A stretch of 64,000 nucleotides of DNA from Pholiota molesta (lineage: Eukaryota; Basidiomycota; Agaricomycetes; Agaricales; Strophariaceae), in NCBI GenBank assembly GCA_014925825.1, contig JACGCK010000122.1:1-64000 (forward strand). Reading direction: 5' to 3'. Made by a program: the position numbers and the translations under genes. Below, one piece after another: positions 13,152 to 23,892 of the stretch (the stretch's first letter is position 1; the number at the start of each line of letters is the position of its first letter). Under the pieces are notes generated by a model that worked only from the letters and a program-made list of their open reading frames with translations, was not told the origin of the DNA and ran no database searches.

Positions 13152-13637
13152 ATCAGATAGGTGTATTCCTTTGATTTCTCTTGCACAATTGCTGCTTGAG
13201 AGGACCAATACGAATATGATAAATATGGCACGTTAGTCCGAAGTGTTGAAGTTACATAAAGCTTGAACTGACTTTTGGACCCGGATCCATAATATTCTCG
13301 GAAAACTTTGACGGTATGTAGCGGTTTGTACTTTCAACCGCTATCCAAGATTCTGGAACTAGCATGTATCTTCCTCAGATGCAAAAATATAGTCATTCGA
13401 AGGCCTCGGGTTGCACTTTTTGACCAGACTAACAAAGCCTGGTCGCCGTCTGGGTGTGCGAAGCTGTAACAGGTTGATGGCCTGGCAGCAGCTGTAACTC
13501 CTTCATTCATATAGCAATAGAAGGATAGCCATATGGACGATGCATTACAAATACAGCTGACATAGCTTGTTAGAAATGGTTCAATGGACGACGAGATGAC
13601 TCACAATGAATATACATGATAGCCTAAAATATACAGC
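13152..13637. other. Intergenic, convergent 3' ends
   Basis: This 486-bp region lies between the convergent membrane-protein and DPH3 genes. No feature was recognised. Confidence 0.4.
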
Positions 13638-14032
13638 TCAAGCGGAAACAGAAACGACCTTGGGTGCTTCGTCGGCGAGGGTGAGCTTCTCCAAGGCATC
13701 CTCAAAAAGTTCATCGTCACTAGTGTCCTCCTCCTCCTCTTCGTTCTCTTCCCCCGAACTTTCGTCATCCGGAGGTTCATCTTCGAAATCGAGCTGAAAA
13801 GGCGAGTATTCAGCATAAAATGGAATGCCTTCGCGGGATGCTAACGCACCGGATCGAATATCACTCGAATGATGAGGCTACAACTCGGGCATGTTGCAAT
13901 GTCTTCGCAATCAGCGAGTTGGCGTCGTGAAATCTCGAAACGATCTCCGCAGGGACAAGGGTAGTGATAGACCCGTTTCTCCTCATCCCAGACCATATCC
14001 TCGATTTCGATCTCGTCGTAGTAGGCACCCAT
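13638..14032 (-). CDS. DPH3: Diphthamide biosynthesis protein 3 (CSL zinc finger)
   Basis: Exons 13850..14032 and 13638..13793 give 112 aa. The CSL-type metal site is complete: Cys26-Pro-Cys28 in YPCPCGDRF and Cys48-x2-Cys51 in ATCPSCS, with the EIEIEDM start typical of Dph3/Kti11. Dph3 binds iron and donates electrons to the Dph1-Dph2 radical enzyme that begins diphthamide synthesis on elongation factor 2; it also serves Elongator-dependent tRNA modification. The protein is longer than the yeast form (about 80 aa) because exon 2 adds an acidic Glu/Asp-rich tail of about 50 residues. The intron falls exactly between the folded domain and this tail. DPH2 lies 10 kb downstream. Confidence 0.95.
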
Positions 14033-14366
14033 GGTAAAAAAAAATAGGACGATATAGATATTGCTGGGTATTATGTCGGAAGCCCAAGTACAGAGGAAGA
14101 TAAAGAAACCGTAGATGAAGTGGGTGGAAGAGTCATGATTATAAAATTTGACCCGCCCGCGATATAATGCGTACTTCAGTATGACCGTGAGAACATCTGC
14201 ACAGCCGCACCGTGCGGAGTCTGAACCAAACTTGGTGGCAACAACATAATTCAAGTTGATAAATAGCACCTCCTAAGTACATTCGAGATTTTTGTATGTA
14301 TCCAGTAAGTACCAATCCTCTCTATGTTACAGTTTTACAGTGTTATTTACAAACGTGCTGCAGCTG
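14033..14366. other. Intergenic between DPH3 promoter and DUF4419 3' end
   Basis: This 334-bp gap must contain the DPH3 promoter (DPH3 is read leftward from 14032) and the 3' end of the DUF4419 copy 2 gene. No specific element was recognised. Confidence 0.4.
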
Positions 14367-15909
14367 CTAGATACGACAAAATATAATGTTGAGAATCGAG
14401 CGCAGAGTAACTTTTCTTAAGCCCCTTCCACTTGCTACTGAATCTCCTTGGCCACCTTTCTTCGATTCTGTGAATTTTCCAATTAGGTTGTCCATCTTTT
14501 TTCTCTTAGTCCCCTTGTTCTTTGATTTGTCCGATCGACTTTTAGCCATCTTCAATGCACCTCGCAAGTCGCCGGACCCGACTTCTTTGGCCTGCACAAA
14601 CATAAACCACCCGGATGCCGGGCGCACGGTAACTCCTTCCACGTCCACTGCAACATTTCCAGCGACGATAGTACATTTGACATCCCCCTTAGGCTTGGGA
14701 TACTTGAGTGTGAGCTCAACATCGCAAAATCCAACTGGAAGACGCCCTATGTGCAGTGACGCAGATCTGACCTCTTGGGATTCCCCGTCCATTCCTCTTC
14801 CTCTGGCCCAAATTGCGTACTGGCCAGGGTGACCTTCGGAGGGCAAGCGAGGCCCCATCCACTTGCCCTTGTCCGACCAAACGCAGAACGTAGCGATCCA
14901 TCCAGATACATACGGCCCACCACACACGTCATCATAGCTGACAATCTTTTCCCAGAATTCGATCTTTTCTTTTCCTTCAAACGCTCTCACGAATTGCGCG
15001 AGGATGGGGCGGAGAAGAGCGGCCCAAGCGGTTGGTTCGTGACCAAATTCTTCGAGCTTATCAATGCGCAAAAGGATTTTCTCCCAATCCTGTTTCGACC
15101 CTTCAATTGTTATGGAAGGGATGCCACAGTCCCACGAGGCCTCATAGATGAAGTAACTATCATATGGCGGGGGTCGTCAATGGAGTATTGAATCGTTAGA
15201 TGGCAACACGTACTGCTTGAGGAGAGCCATCATCAACCCCGCGGAAACAATTGTATCATTCGTAGTCGTAGTTGAAAAGTCAGGAAGAATCCAATTGGCC
15301 AAATCCTTGTCCACCACCTGAAGCAATAATAGAATTAATGGTCAAAAAATAATGGAATAATACCAAATTACATTGCCATGTATTGCAAGAGCCATTGTCG
15401 TTGCAATTTCCTCGAATGTAAAATTTTGAACTTCGACGTGAAGTGTCTTCTTGCCTTCATGCGCGACAAATTTGGAACGCAAGTCTTCTATGTGTGCGTT
15501 GACGCTATCGTAATCGACCACAATTGAAATCATTCTTACGGGTCCGTAACATATCCAGCAGAAGAGAAAACTCACTAGAAACTGAACTGCGTCAGAATTG
15601 CGATCCACACATCGTCCGGTCTATTCTCCTCCGGGCCCGTAAGCACTATCTCCGCCTACATCGAAATAGAACCTGCCTCAGAACAAGATGGTTATGCTCA
15701 CGAAATGCCAACAAGACCGTCCCAAATAAACCGTGGCGCTCTGGCCGCAAATTCGTGCAATCTCGGTCGTCGAATGAACTCTGCAAGAACTCGCCTCTCT
15801 CGTTCTGATTCTCTTCCCCGCTCCAGAAATCCTCCCGCTTTCCCCACGTCATGTTCAAGATCTTTTCTGGGGTACATTTCGTCAGGGGAAGCAAAACTTT
15901 CGGTACCAT
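14367..15909 (-). CDS. DUF4419 family protein, copy 2
   Basis: Exons 15677..15909, 15576..15620, 15372..15504, 15214..15317 and 14367..15156 give about 434 aa. The family landmarks are present: RPERHGLFGTVLLAF, PDDVWIAILTQFSFYVNAH, then DKDLANWILPDFSTTTT and YVSGWIATFCVWSDKGKW. Function is unknown. Intron 1 has a GC donor (AG|GCAGGT at 15676-15675). The 5' end is uncertain. The ATG at 15953, in an ACCACCATGG context and matching the MAAP start of copy 1, is thrown out of frame by an apparent 8-bp partial duplication (TAGCTCCC), so I used the first in-frame ATG. The true start may lie in an unseen upstream exon, or the gene may have lost its native N-terminus. The C-terminal tail is Lys-rich. 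Confidence 0.8.
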
Positions 15910-17293
15910 GTCAGATGTTTTCAGATAGACAAGGGGAGCTAGGGAGCAGCCATGGTGGTTATGTCCAGAAAACAGAGTGGGATAACAGTGCTGAGATATA
16001 TAAGCGATAGCCGTAAGTTCCAAGTAGAGTTGTAGTTGTTTGAATACTCGTCAACCCAAAGTTGAGTGTATCGTTGTAGTAGTTCTTGAATTGAATAGTC
16101 GTTAGACTCTGGCCTAGTTTCAAAATCGGAGAAAACACCCATATTTTTGTAGAAATTTTTGAATAGATCCTCAGGCCACAGGCTCGGGCCTCAAGTATTG
16201 GTATAATTCCTCAGACATCAAAATCTAGAGATCCATTCATTCTCCCTGAGGTAATGGCCTACTAAGTCATCATCTTCCCCATCTCCTTCCCACAGTTTCT
16301 CACTTGTTACTTTGATAGGTTCATAAAAGACCGGGCCGGTATTTCCTGCGCAAGAGTGTAATTGGGAAGCGCCGAGTATGGGCGCTAAAATATCTATACT
16401 CTTGCATATATCACTTCTGTTGAAAAGATGTGTTTGGATTCTATGCAAATTCATAAGAATGGAAACGATTTTATTTCTATTCCTCGTGCAGCAGGCTCAA
16501 CCGAAGCCTTATGCCTTAGATGTAACAGCGCTATTCCCCAGCCTCGCTTACATACTTGGGGGCAGTCCGTAGTAATTTAAACCATTGATAAGTGTGGCAA
16601 ATAAAAAAGGTAGCGCTCAACAACTTGAACGTCAGTATAGAGGTAGTCCCATGAATTATAATGGTAGCAGTATGTAGCAGAGCCTTCTAGAATGTGGGAG
16701 CAGATTTCAATGGCCAAATGAGTAAGCAGATGCTGTCGATGACGGTAAAAGAAAGGAGCTGTCTTTTAGGTCGCTTCTCTTCCGTTAGAGTCGGTTAGAC
16801 GGAAGAGCGTATTTGAGATGCATTCCCGACAGTCCTTACGCCGCCAAAAATGGATTTCCGATACCGCCCTAACACCGCTTCTGGAAGAGGGTCAAGACGG
16901 AAACCGTCATTGAGAATTTTGAATCTCTGGGTTCACTGAATTCTTGCATCTAACTTCTACTTCGCTCTGAATCGGCGGTAAACTGAGAAAGTATCATGTT
17001 CAAAAATGGCATAGCGTGTGCTTCACCTCAGAACAAAAGATTTCTCCGTCTCCTTTGTCCTCAGCTTCATTGACATCTATAGAGAACTTCTTTCTTCATA
17101 TGGCCGCCTCGATATCCCAATGTCAGTAAACTTCACATGTTTACTCATTTTTTCTGCCAGGCGAAGCGACGGAATCATAAAATATACCACGGTAATGCTT
17201 CGATGCGCCTATTTCTTCCCTAAGGCATCAGTATAAAAGCTACTCTCCCTGATATTCAAGAATGCCAAGCCCTTCATACCTAGCAGAGCAAAC
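15910..17293. other. Intergenic, divergent
   Basis: This 1.4-kb region separates DUF4419 copy 2 and the mutase-like gene. It includes the uncertain 5' end of the former (15910-16150, with a possible upstream ATG at 16142). The rest shows only short frames that I do not trust. Confidence 0.4.
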
Positions 17294-18194
17294 ATGATCT
17301 CTTCCACCTTCAAAATTATCGTTGGGCTCCTGCTCTGCGTACAGCCAATCCTTTCGATCACGAACCCCATCTATATCATCACAAACGCTGAACAGCCATC
17401 GCTGAGCCGTCCAGGCCTCACCCCTGTAGGGTTACAACGCGCAAATGAATGCCTTCCAGCGGTCAGTCGAGTAATCCTTGATATCACATTTTCGAATACG
17501 TTGCTCACTTTATGTCGACAGCTATTCTCGACATTGAACATTGGCAAGATCATTATGTGTCCTCGTAATGATGACAGCGAGGTCTGCTTTGAGACTCTTT
17601 CTACGACGCAGCCAACAGCCGATGCGCTTGGCCTTCCCATTGACACCAGCTGGTATGTTCTAATTGAAGGGCCGTTTACATTGGCAGACCTAACACATCA
17701 ACTTTACTTTTTTTTTATAGCGGTGCTGATGAGAATACCGACGATGATTGTGTCACTGACTTGCTCAAAAAATTCGCCAAAAATAGTACTGAATCTGTAC
17801 TTATTGTTTGGGTAGGTAGGGTGCAAACATATTTTCATGTCAATTACTTACTTGAAGCAACTGGAAACTAATAGGATATTCAAGAGATCGGCGCTCTCCT
17901 CGGAGAGGATTTGGACCTGGACACCGACGACGCCGATGCAGATGACGGAATCCAGTGAGTCTTATACTTATGTATTGATTGGGTATCTTCCCAATAGCTA
18001 ATAACTCTAACACTACGTGTTATAGCTTTGACCTTGTAACAATCGTCGTCAAGAACAAGATAAAAAATATCGTCTCGCAGAACTGTACCAATATCGATGG
18101 TATTGCGCCTGGAACGGATACTGTTCCAAGTAAAAGGGCATTCGGGCCCTCTAAATTGCGCCGCTCGCCGAAGCTCCGCTTGCCCGCAGCCTAA
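17294..18194 (+). CDS. Secreted phosphoglycerate-mutase-like protein lacking the catalytic RHG motif
   Basis: Exons 17294..17461, 17522..17652, 17721..17811, 17875..17954 and 18026..18194 give 212 aa. Residues 1-22 (MISSTFKIIVGLLLCVQPIL) look like a signal peptide. The mature protein opens with PIYIITNAEQPSLSRPGLTP, which lines up with the histidine-phosphatase opening PIYLIRHAEKP...GLTPVG, including VGLQRANECLPAL. The catalytic Arg-His pair is replaced by Thr-Asn, so phosphotransfer through a phosphohistidine is not expected. A middle stretch is Asp-rich. It is probably an extracellular non-enzymatic member of the fold. The fold call rests on the N-terminal motif and length, so I rate it moderate. 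Confidence 0.7.
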
Positions 18195-18482
18195 AGAAGG
18201 TCATACTTACTGGTCCCCTGAAATTTCTACTATTTTTGTGTGACGAGGATGGTTCCGTCAGTCTGTCGCTATTCCTGCTAAAAGATGATGTGCTCGTGTT
18301 GTGGGCTGTCTTTCCTTGAATGTAGATAAAGTCAGTGGGTTAAGATTATTCCAGATCATATGCGTAATTCAAGGCAAAGAAGTATGCTCTAGATGGAGGG
18401 TATAAACTAAGAAATATCGCACGCAAAACGCTGTCCATGATAAGTGCACTAACCTCGTCCAAAAGATTAGCGTCCCAAAAGA

Positions 18483-21400
18483 TCACAGACACCAACCCAA
18501 TGCCCTTCCAATATCCCTTACTCCACGCCCTTCTGAAAGCTCCAACGCCGTTTTCAAGGCCTCCCGTTCCATTTCCTTCCTACCTTGCAGAGCATATGCC
18601 TTTGATAAGAAATACCATACTTCAGGAACATCCCATCCACGAGCCTTTGCGAGACGTGCGAGCATGCCTGTCGCAAGATCTGTGTCAGAGGTCGAATTTG
18701 GGATGGGTATTGGCGGCGAGCTAGTCTCTGTACACGACGCTGCAGAATCCTGTGGAATTGACGGAGATGATGGAGACGAGGCGAGAGGGGGCTGTGCAGG
18801 GATAGAATTTTTTTTGGCGCTTGAATGCAAAAGTTTGCTTGTCACATCTGGATCCAGGTATAAACGAGCGAGATGTACAGTGGCCGCAACATCATCGGGA
18901 GAGATGAAACGTGCTTTCTGGAGGGTATCCACAGCTTGTTGATACAATCGCAATGCGGCGTAGTACAAGGCAAGCTGAGATAAACGATAGCAGTCAGCTA
19001 GTGGGAAGGAAGGCCAGTTTTTTTTTTAAAAAAAAAGGAAACGACACCCACCTGGACCCATACGTTCGGATTTGTTTCATCTCTCAGTTCTGCTTCCTGA
19101 ATTGCGCCCTTCGCATGTTCTATCTTCCCGAGCCTTCTGAATGTCGCGGCCGACATTAACCACAAGTCGCTCATTAAACGGTCTTCTCGCATATTGCGCG
19201 AACCAGGGGTTCCGTTAGAGACTGCAGTACTTGTCTGACTACTAAAATCGCGATGCGACGACGTAGCGGAGGATGGCATCGGCGATGGCGTAGTGGGCCA
19301 CTCACCCTGGATCGGCGTTGTCGTACGTGTATCCGTGAGTCCGCGCTCATGCTCGTCAGAGGAATGGATGATAGAGGACAGCCGGCGACGGGAATGTATA
19401 GACGAAGCCTGGTATGATGTTGGCTGTAATGCAGCGTGGAAATCTTCACGTCAATATCCGGTTAATAAATATTCTTGACTGGGTAAAACGACAACCGTAC
19501 GCACCTGGGGTAGAAGTCGAGCGCCTTAAACCTCCATTTTTCACAACACCGTGCCCAATCTTGCGCGAAACTGCTGTTATCCCAGCCCGACTTTTATGGA
19601 CCCGATTTTTAAGCATCTGTTGCACCTTTTTCGACTTGGATGTGTCCCCTGTCCCTCTTTCGCTCGACATCGAACGCTTGATCTTGGGGTATAGAGTGCC
19701 ATTAGCGGGACTATATATGGCTTTAGACACCAGTATTTCCTTCTCCCGCAGGCTCGGAGTTTTCTGCATATCGATGGCTTGATTGCTCTGCAGGTCTTGT
19801 CCATCTGCTCGTCTCCCTCTTAGGCTCCCCTCGTCCTTTTCGTCATATACGCCAGAAACTACCACTGGTTCCTCTACGAATTGAACTTCTTCGTGCGCAT
19901 CAATCTCCGGAGTTGCTGGGGAGATCATGATGCCAATCGGCACTTCCAGCGATTGATGTGTCGTGGTCCCATTCCAGGATGCAGATATAGTGTTTGGGGT
20001 CACGTTTGAGGTCATATTGGCGGCACTGACGCTCAGGCCTTGGTACATTCGCATCTTCGCGATCTTCTCTTCGGGCTGCGGAGGTTCGACTCCGACGGGA
20101 GTAGGAGCAAAATCCTTCCTCTCCCCTACAGCTGTATCGAGGCCGTTCCTCAGTTCACGACGTCTCTCTGCGGTCCATGCGAAGACCTCGAGCCACCCTT
20201 CCTCTGCGCCCTCGGCCCCATTCATCACCTCCATCAATGCAACCTGCGTCATGCGCAGCTGCAAGTGTCGTTCGAATAACACGCTTGGGGCAGGTGGATA
20301 CTGATCAAACGTCAAGGCGTACGCTTCCGTTCGTTGCGTTGGAGTTGGGTGGAGGTATGTCAGGATGGTCGACGCGGGCGGAAGGGATGTCTCGCTTGGA
20401 TGCAATACTGTTATCCCGGTGGGGGCCGACGTAACAGTACCAGCACCGCCGTTTCCGTTAGGAACGATGGTCGATCTGCGTTTTCGCTTGGGGACCGACG
20501 CGCTGCCATTCGGAACTTGGCGCTGGCGGTCCGTACCATTTGCGCCGAGCACTACAAACCCATCACCAGTTCCTGCATTCTCCTCCTCCTCCTCACTATC
20601 TTCACTCTCGTTGTCCTCAGTCCCGCTACTCGCATGCTGTGACTCTCCAGCATTCACCTCTTCATCCGCGTCAAAAAAGTCCAACGCTGCGCCCCTTTCC
20701 AAAACCTCCCGCGCGCCGGCCCAATTCTCTTGTGCGCTCAGTAAGAGGCCCAGGAGATGCCAATATCGAACATCCGCTGGACGCCCTTCAACAGCAAGCC
20801 CAGCACATTCCAGTGCGCGTGTCAGCGAATGCGTATGTTTGTAAGGATCAACGGGCCGTGTCTCTTCAGGCGTAGACTTTGATGAGTGAATGACTGTTGG
20901 AGGTACATCTGAAGAAGATGGAATACGACGCGCAAATGAAAGCGCGAGATGATAATAGGCGCTTGGTGTTGGATTGGTCTGAATGGAACGCAGCAGAGCG
21001 GTATGAGCGGTTTGAAGATTCGCTGATCTATTCAAGGGATCTTGGCCTGTTAAACATTATATAATAGGTCAATTCGCTTGAAATTAGAATAGGGCAAAAA
21101 TAAAATGATCAAATTCATTAGCAAGCAACGCACAGCGTTGAAGAAATAAAAGGGCGGGGTAAACAGATTTGGAAGAACAAGCTGAGACCACGGAGGGGGA
21201 AACCACAAGTAAGGATATAGAAAGGAGTGAAGACAACTCACTGATCACACCTAGCAGCCCCCAAACAACGCCCTCCGCCAATAACACATCCGCAACGAGG
21301 CGAACATCACTTTCATCCAACCGCAAACGCGCCTTCTCCAGAACACGAGCGGCCTCCTGCACATCCTCAATCTGCGCTTCGTCGTCCTCCAGCGGTGCAT

Positions 21401-23517
21401 GCGGGTACGATGGCCCCATCGACTGTTGTCCCTGTTGCTCTGCACCTGCAGGCGCATGTCCCGCAAAGTACGACGAAAGCACGGAATGCGCCGCAGAATC
21501 TCCTTGTGGGTAGGTAGAGGACGGCAACGGATCGACGACACCGCCCTCGCGGAAATGGCGCGCAGTCTCACTTGCGAGCATCCGGGCGCCAAAAACGAGA
21601 GTCTCGACCCACCGGGCGTCTGTGTCCATGTCTTCTCCGACGCCTTCTTTGCTCGCCTCCCATGCCTTGCCCACGACTTGAATGTATAAGTTCAAGGTCC
21701 GCTTTGCTAGAAGGCGGTTCTGAGGTGCGGGTGATAGTGCTGAGGTGGCAGAGAGGTAGAGAATTTTAGTGAGATGCCGTAGAATAAGAGATGAGTTGAA
21801 GGTGAGAGTTTGAGACCATTGCAAGGTCTATTCCCATTGGTTCATTCATTTAGCGCCAATTTCGTGGGTCAAGAAATTGAATTGAAAACATACATCAATG
21901 ACCCAGATCGTCCCAAGATCCTCGCCAATGTTCTCCCACCCATTACTGCTTTGTTTTCTTTTGTAGTTGACGACCCATCCAGCCTCCCATAGCGCGATGC
22001 ACAGCTCGACGAACTCTTCCACTTTGACGTTCCTTTTGCCTGCCCTTGGGAAGCGCGTTGACGCGGTAAGGATAGTGCGATATGCTTTAACCACCTCAAG
22101 TGCTTCTGTCCTCCAGGATCGCTGGTGCTTCTGTCCTGAACCAGAGGACGCGGAGGAGCGTCCTGATGAGGTCTTGGATGGCACAGGAGTGGGAGATGGT
22201 GATGGAGGTGGAATTCCACCAAACCTCAAAATGAACGCACGCAAGTGAATCACAGAGACGGTTGAGCGATGCTTCGCTCTGAAAGTAGGGGGCCACAAGG
22301 CGCTGCAAGCACTATAGTGTGTAAGCCACGTCCATAGACTGTTGCTTATTGTGCGGGGTGTCGTAGTTGTAGGAGTAACGGTAGAGGTAGACGACGTGCG
22401 CGATTCTAGCGGTGGACTGGGTATGTTATCTGGCAAAGGGGCATCGACGCCATCAATGAATACGTCACAGGTTTTCGCGCTCAATATCACTGCGCGCCAT
22501 AGGAGCCTTTCTACCCATCTCCACAGTTCTCGCATTTGGTTGAACAGTCCTGTATCCTGTAACGCTGAGGATCTGTATGGTGACTTCCCGGTGTTAGGGG
22601 CAGAGGAATTGGAGGTAAAGCCAAGCTCCAGTTGCAGCGTAGCAAGAAGCGGAAGCGCCTGGCGGTAGGCATTAATGGCCTTTGATGAATCCGAGGGATA
22701 TAACTGCTCAAAAGACATTCCTACGACGAGGTCAATTTAAGATGGATGAGATCACTTGAATGCAGGCACCTTGTAAACATAATGACCTAAACGTTTCTGT
22801 TATGGCCCATGCCCTGCCATCGCGAACCTCGGGAATAATTCCATCTGTACTTGACGTCGACGCAAAACTAGCTGCAAAAGACGACGTAGATGGTGCATAG
22901 GTGCTCGGTATACTAAGACTTTGAGAAGTGCGTGCGGAGTCGGGAGAAGTGGGTATAAGGCTTTGGTATTGCAGCAGGTTGGGAACTTTTTGAAGATGCG
23001 ACAGACATTCTTCAGGTCTCTTGAATGCGTATGCATAGTAGGCTAGTGCAAGATTTATTGACTACAAGACGATAAATGAATGCGGTCAAAAATGAGGAGA
23101 AATACGTACATCGAAGCTGGTCGGTCCTAGACTTTTCAGAAGCTCGTATCCCACTATTGCCTCTTCTATTCTCTCCTCCGAAAGAACGCATTCACCATCT
23201 ATGTCCAGCTCCCCCCTCTGGCTTGCCACCTCCGCATCACTGCCCTGCTGCTCCACAGCCGGCATGGAAACTTCAATATCTTCGTCATCATCTTCATAAC
23301 GCGCGCTTAGAAGCAGTGCCAGCGCTTGTGTCAATGCAGCTAATTCTGATATATCTCTGTATCCTGGGCAATGCTTGTTGAACTTGCGCAGAAGTTCGGG
23401 CCATGGTAATGCGGTGGTGCCGTTTGGAGCTTTTGCGGGGTGTGACGCGCGCCATCGGCCAGCGGTCAAAGCCGCACGCAATTGGGCCCAGTAGTGACGT
23501 TCCTTGGGACTCGACAT
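18483..23517 (-). CDS. TTC7/Ypp1-type TPR protein
   Basis: Seven exons join in frame to 1512 aa: 23110..23517, 22770..23061, 21894..22720, 21242..21827, 19505..21046, 19052..19443 and 18483..18974. The N-terminus (MSSPKERHYWAQLRAALTAG) and the C-terminal TPR block (LGKIEHAKGAIQEAELRDET ... ALYYAALRLYQQAVDTLQKA ... VWYFLSKAYALQGRKEMERE) are the hallmarks of fungal Ypp1/TTC7. That protein, with Efr3, recruits PI 4-kinase Stt4 to the plasma membrane and has been linked to endocytic cargo transport. It is much longer than yeast or human relatives (about 820-860 aa) because of Ser/Thr-rich and acidic inserts in the middle. Intron 6 contains a T-run facing an A-run. The start codon is 376 bp from that of DPH2, transcribed the other way. 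Confidence 0.85.
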
Positions 23518-23892
23518 CGACGTCGGCAACGCCAGATTATAGGTAATGGTGATGATGCTTAGAGGCAAGGAAGGGACATTCGAATGACGAGCAAAGACCA
23601 GGATTTTGGTGGCGAGAATCACGTGCAGAACTTGCTACCCCTGCAGTGTAAGTATTGAATATGTTATCGTTCAGATCTTGCGATGGGGGATGTTTTCTGC
23701 GCATACACATCGGTCGATTGAATTTTCTATTTTACAATGAATATCTCGAGTTCGAGCATAGACGATCATGCAATCATGAGCTGAGGCAAAATAGGGGAGT
23801 TGGTGATGCACGTGACGGACGTTTTCTTCACTTTCGGAGCCCGCGTTCATGATTGCTGTTGGTCTTTTGAACTCCATCATACGAACCTCTCC
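23518..23892. promoter_or_regulatory. Shared divergent promoter, TTC7-like / DPH2
   Basis: Only 375 bp separate the two start codons of these head-to-head genes, so both promoters must lie here or overlap the genes. No specific factor site was identified. The promoter call is inferred from gene geometry. Confidence 0.5.

Noticed and set aside
16459..16572. Short frame METILFLFLVQQAQ... resembling a small secreted protein
   Set aside because: Only about 37 codons, no homologue or repeat support and no visible promoter context; the hydrophobic start could be chance.
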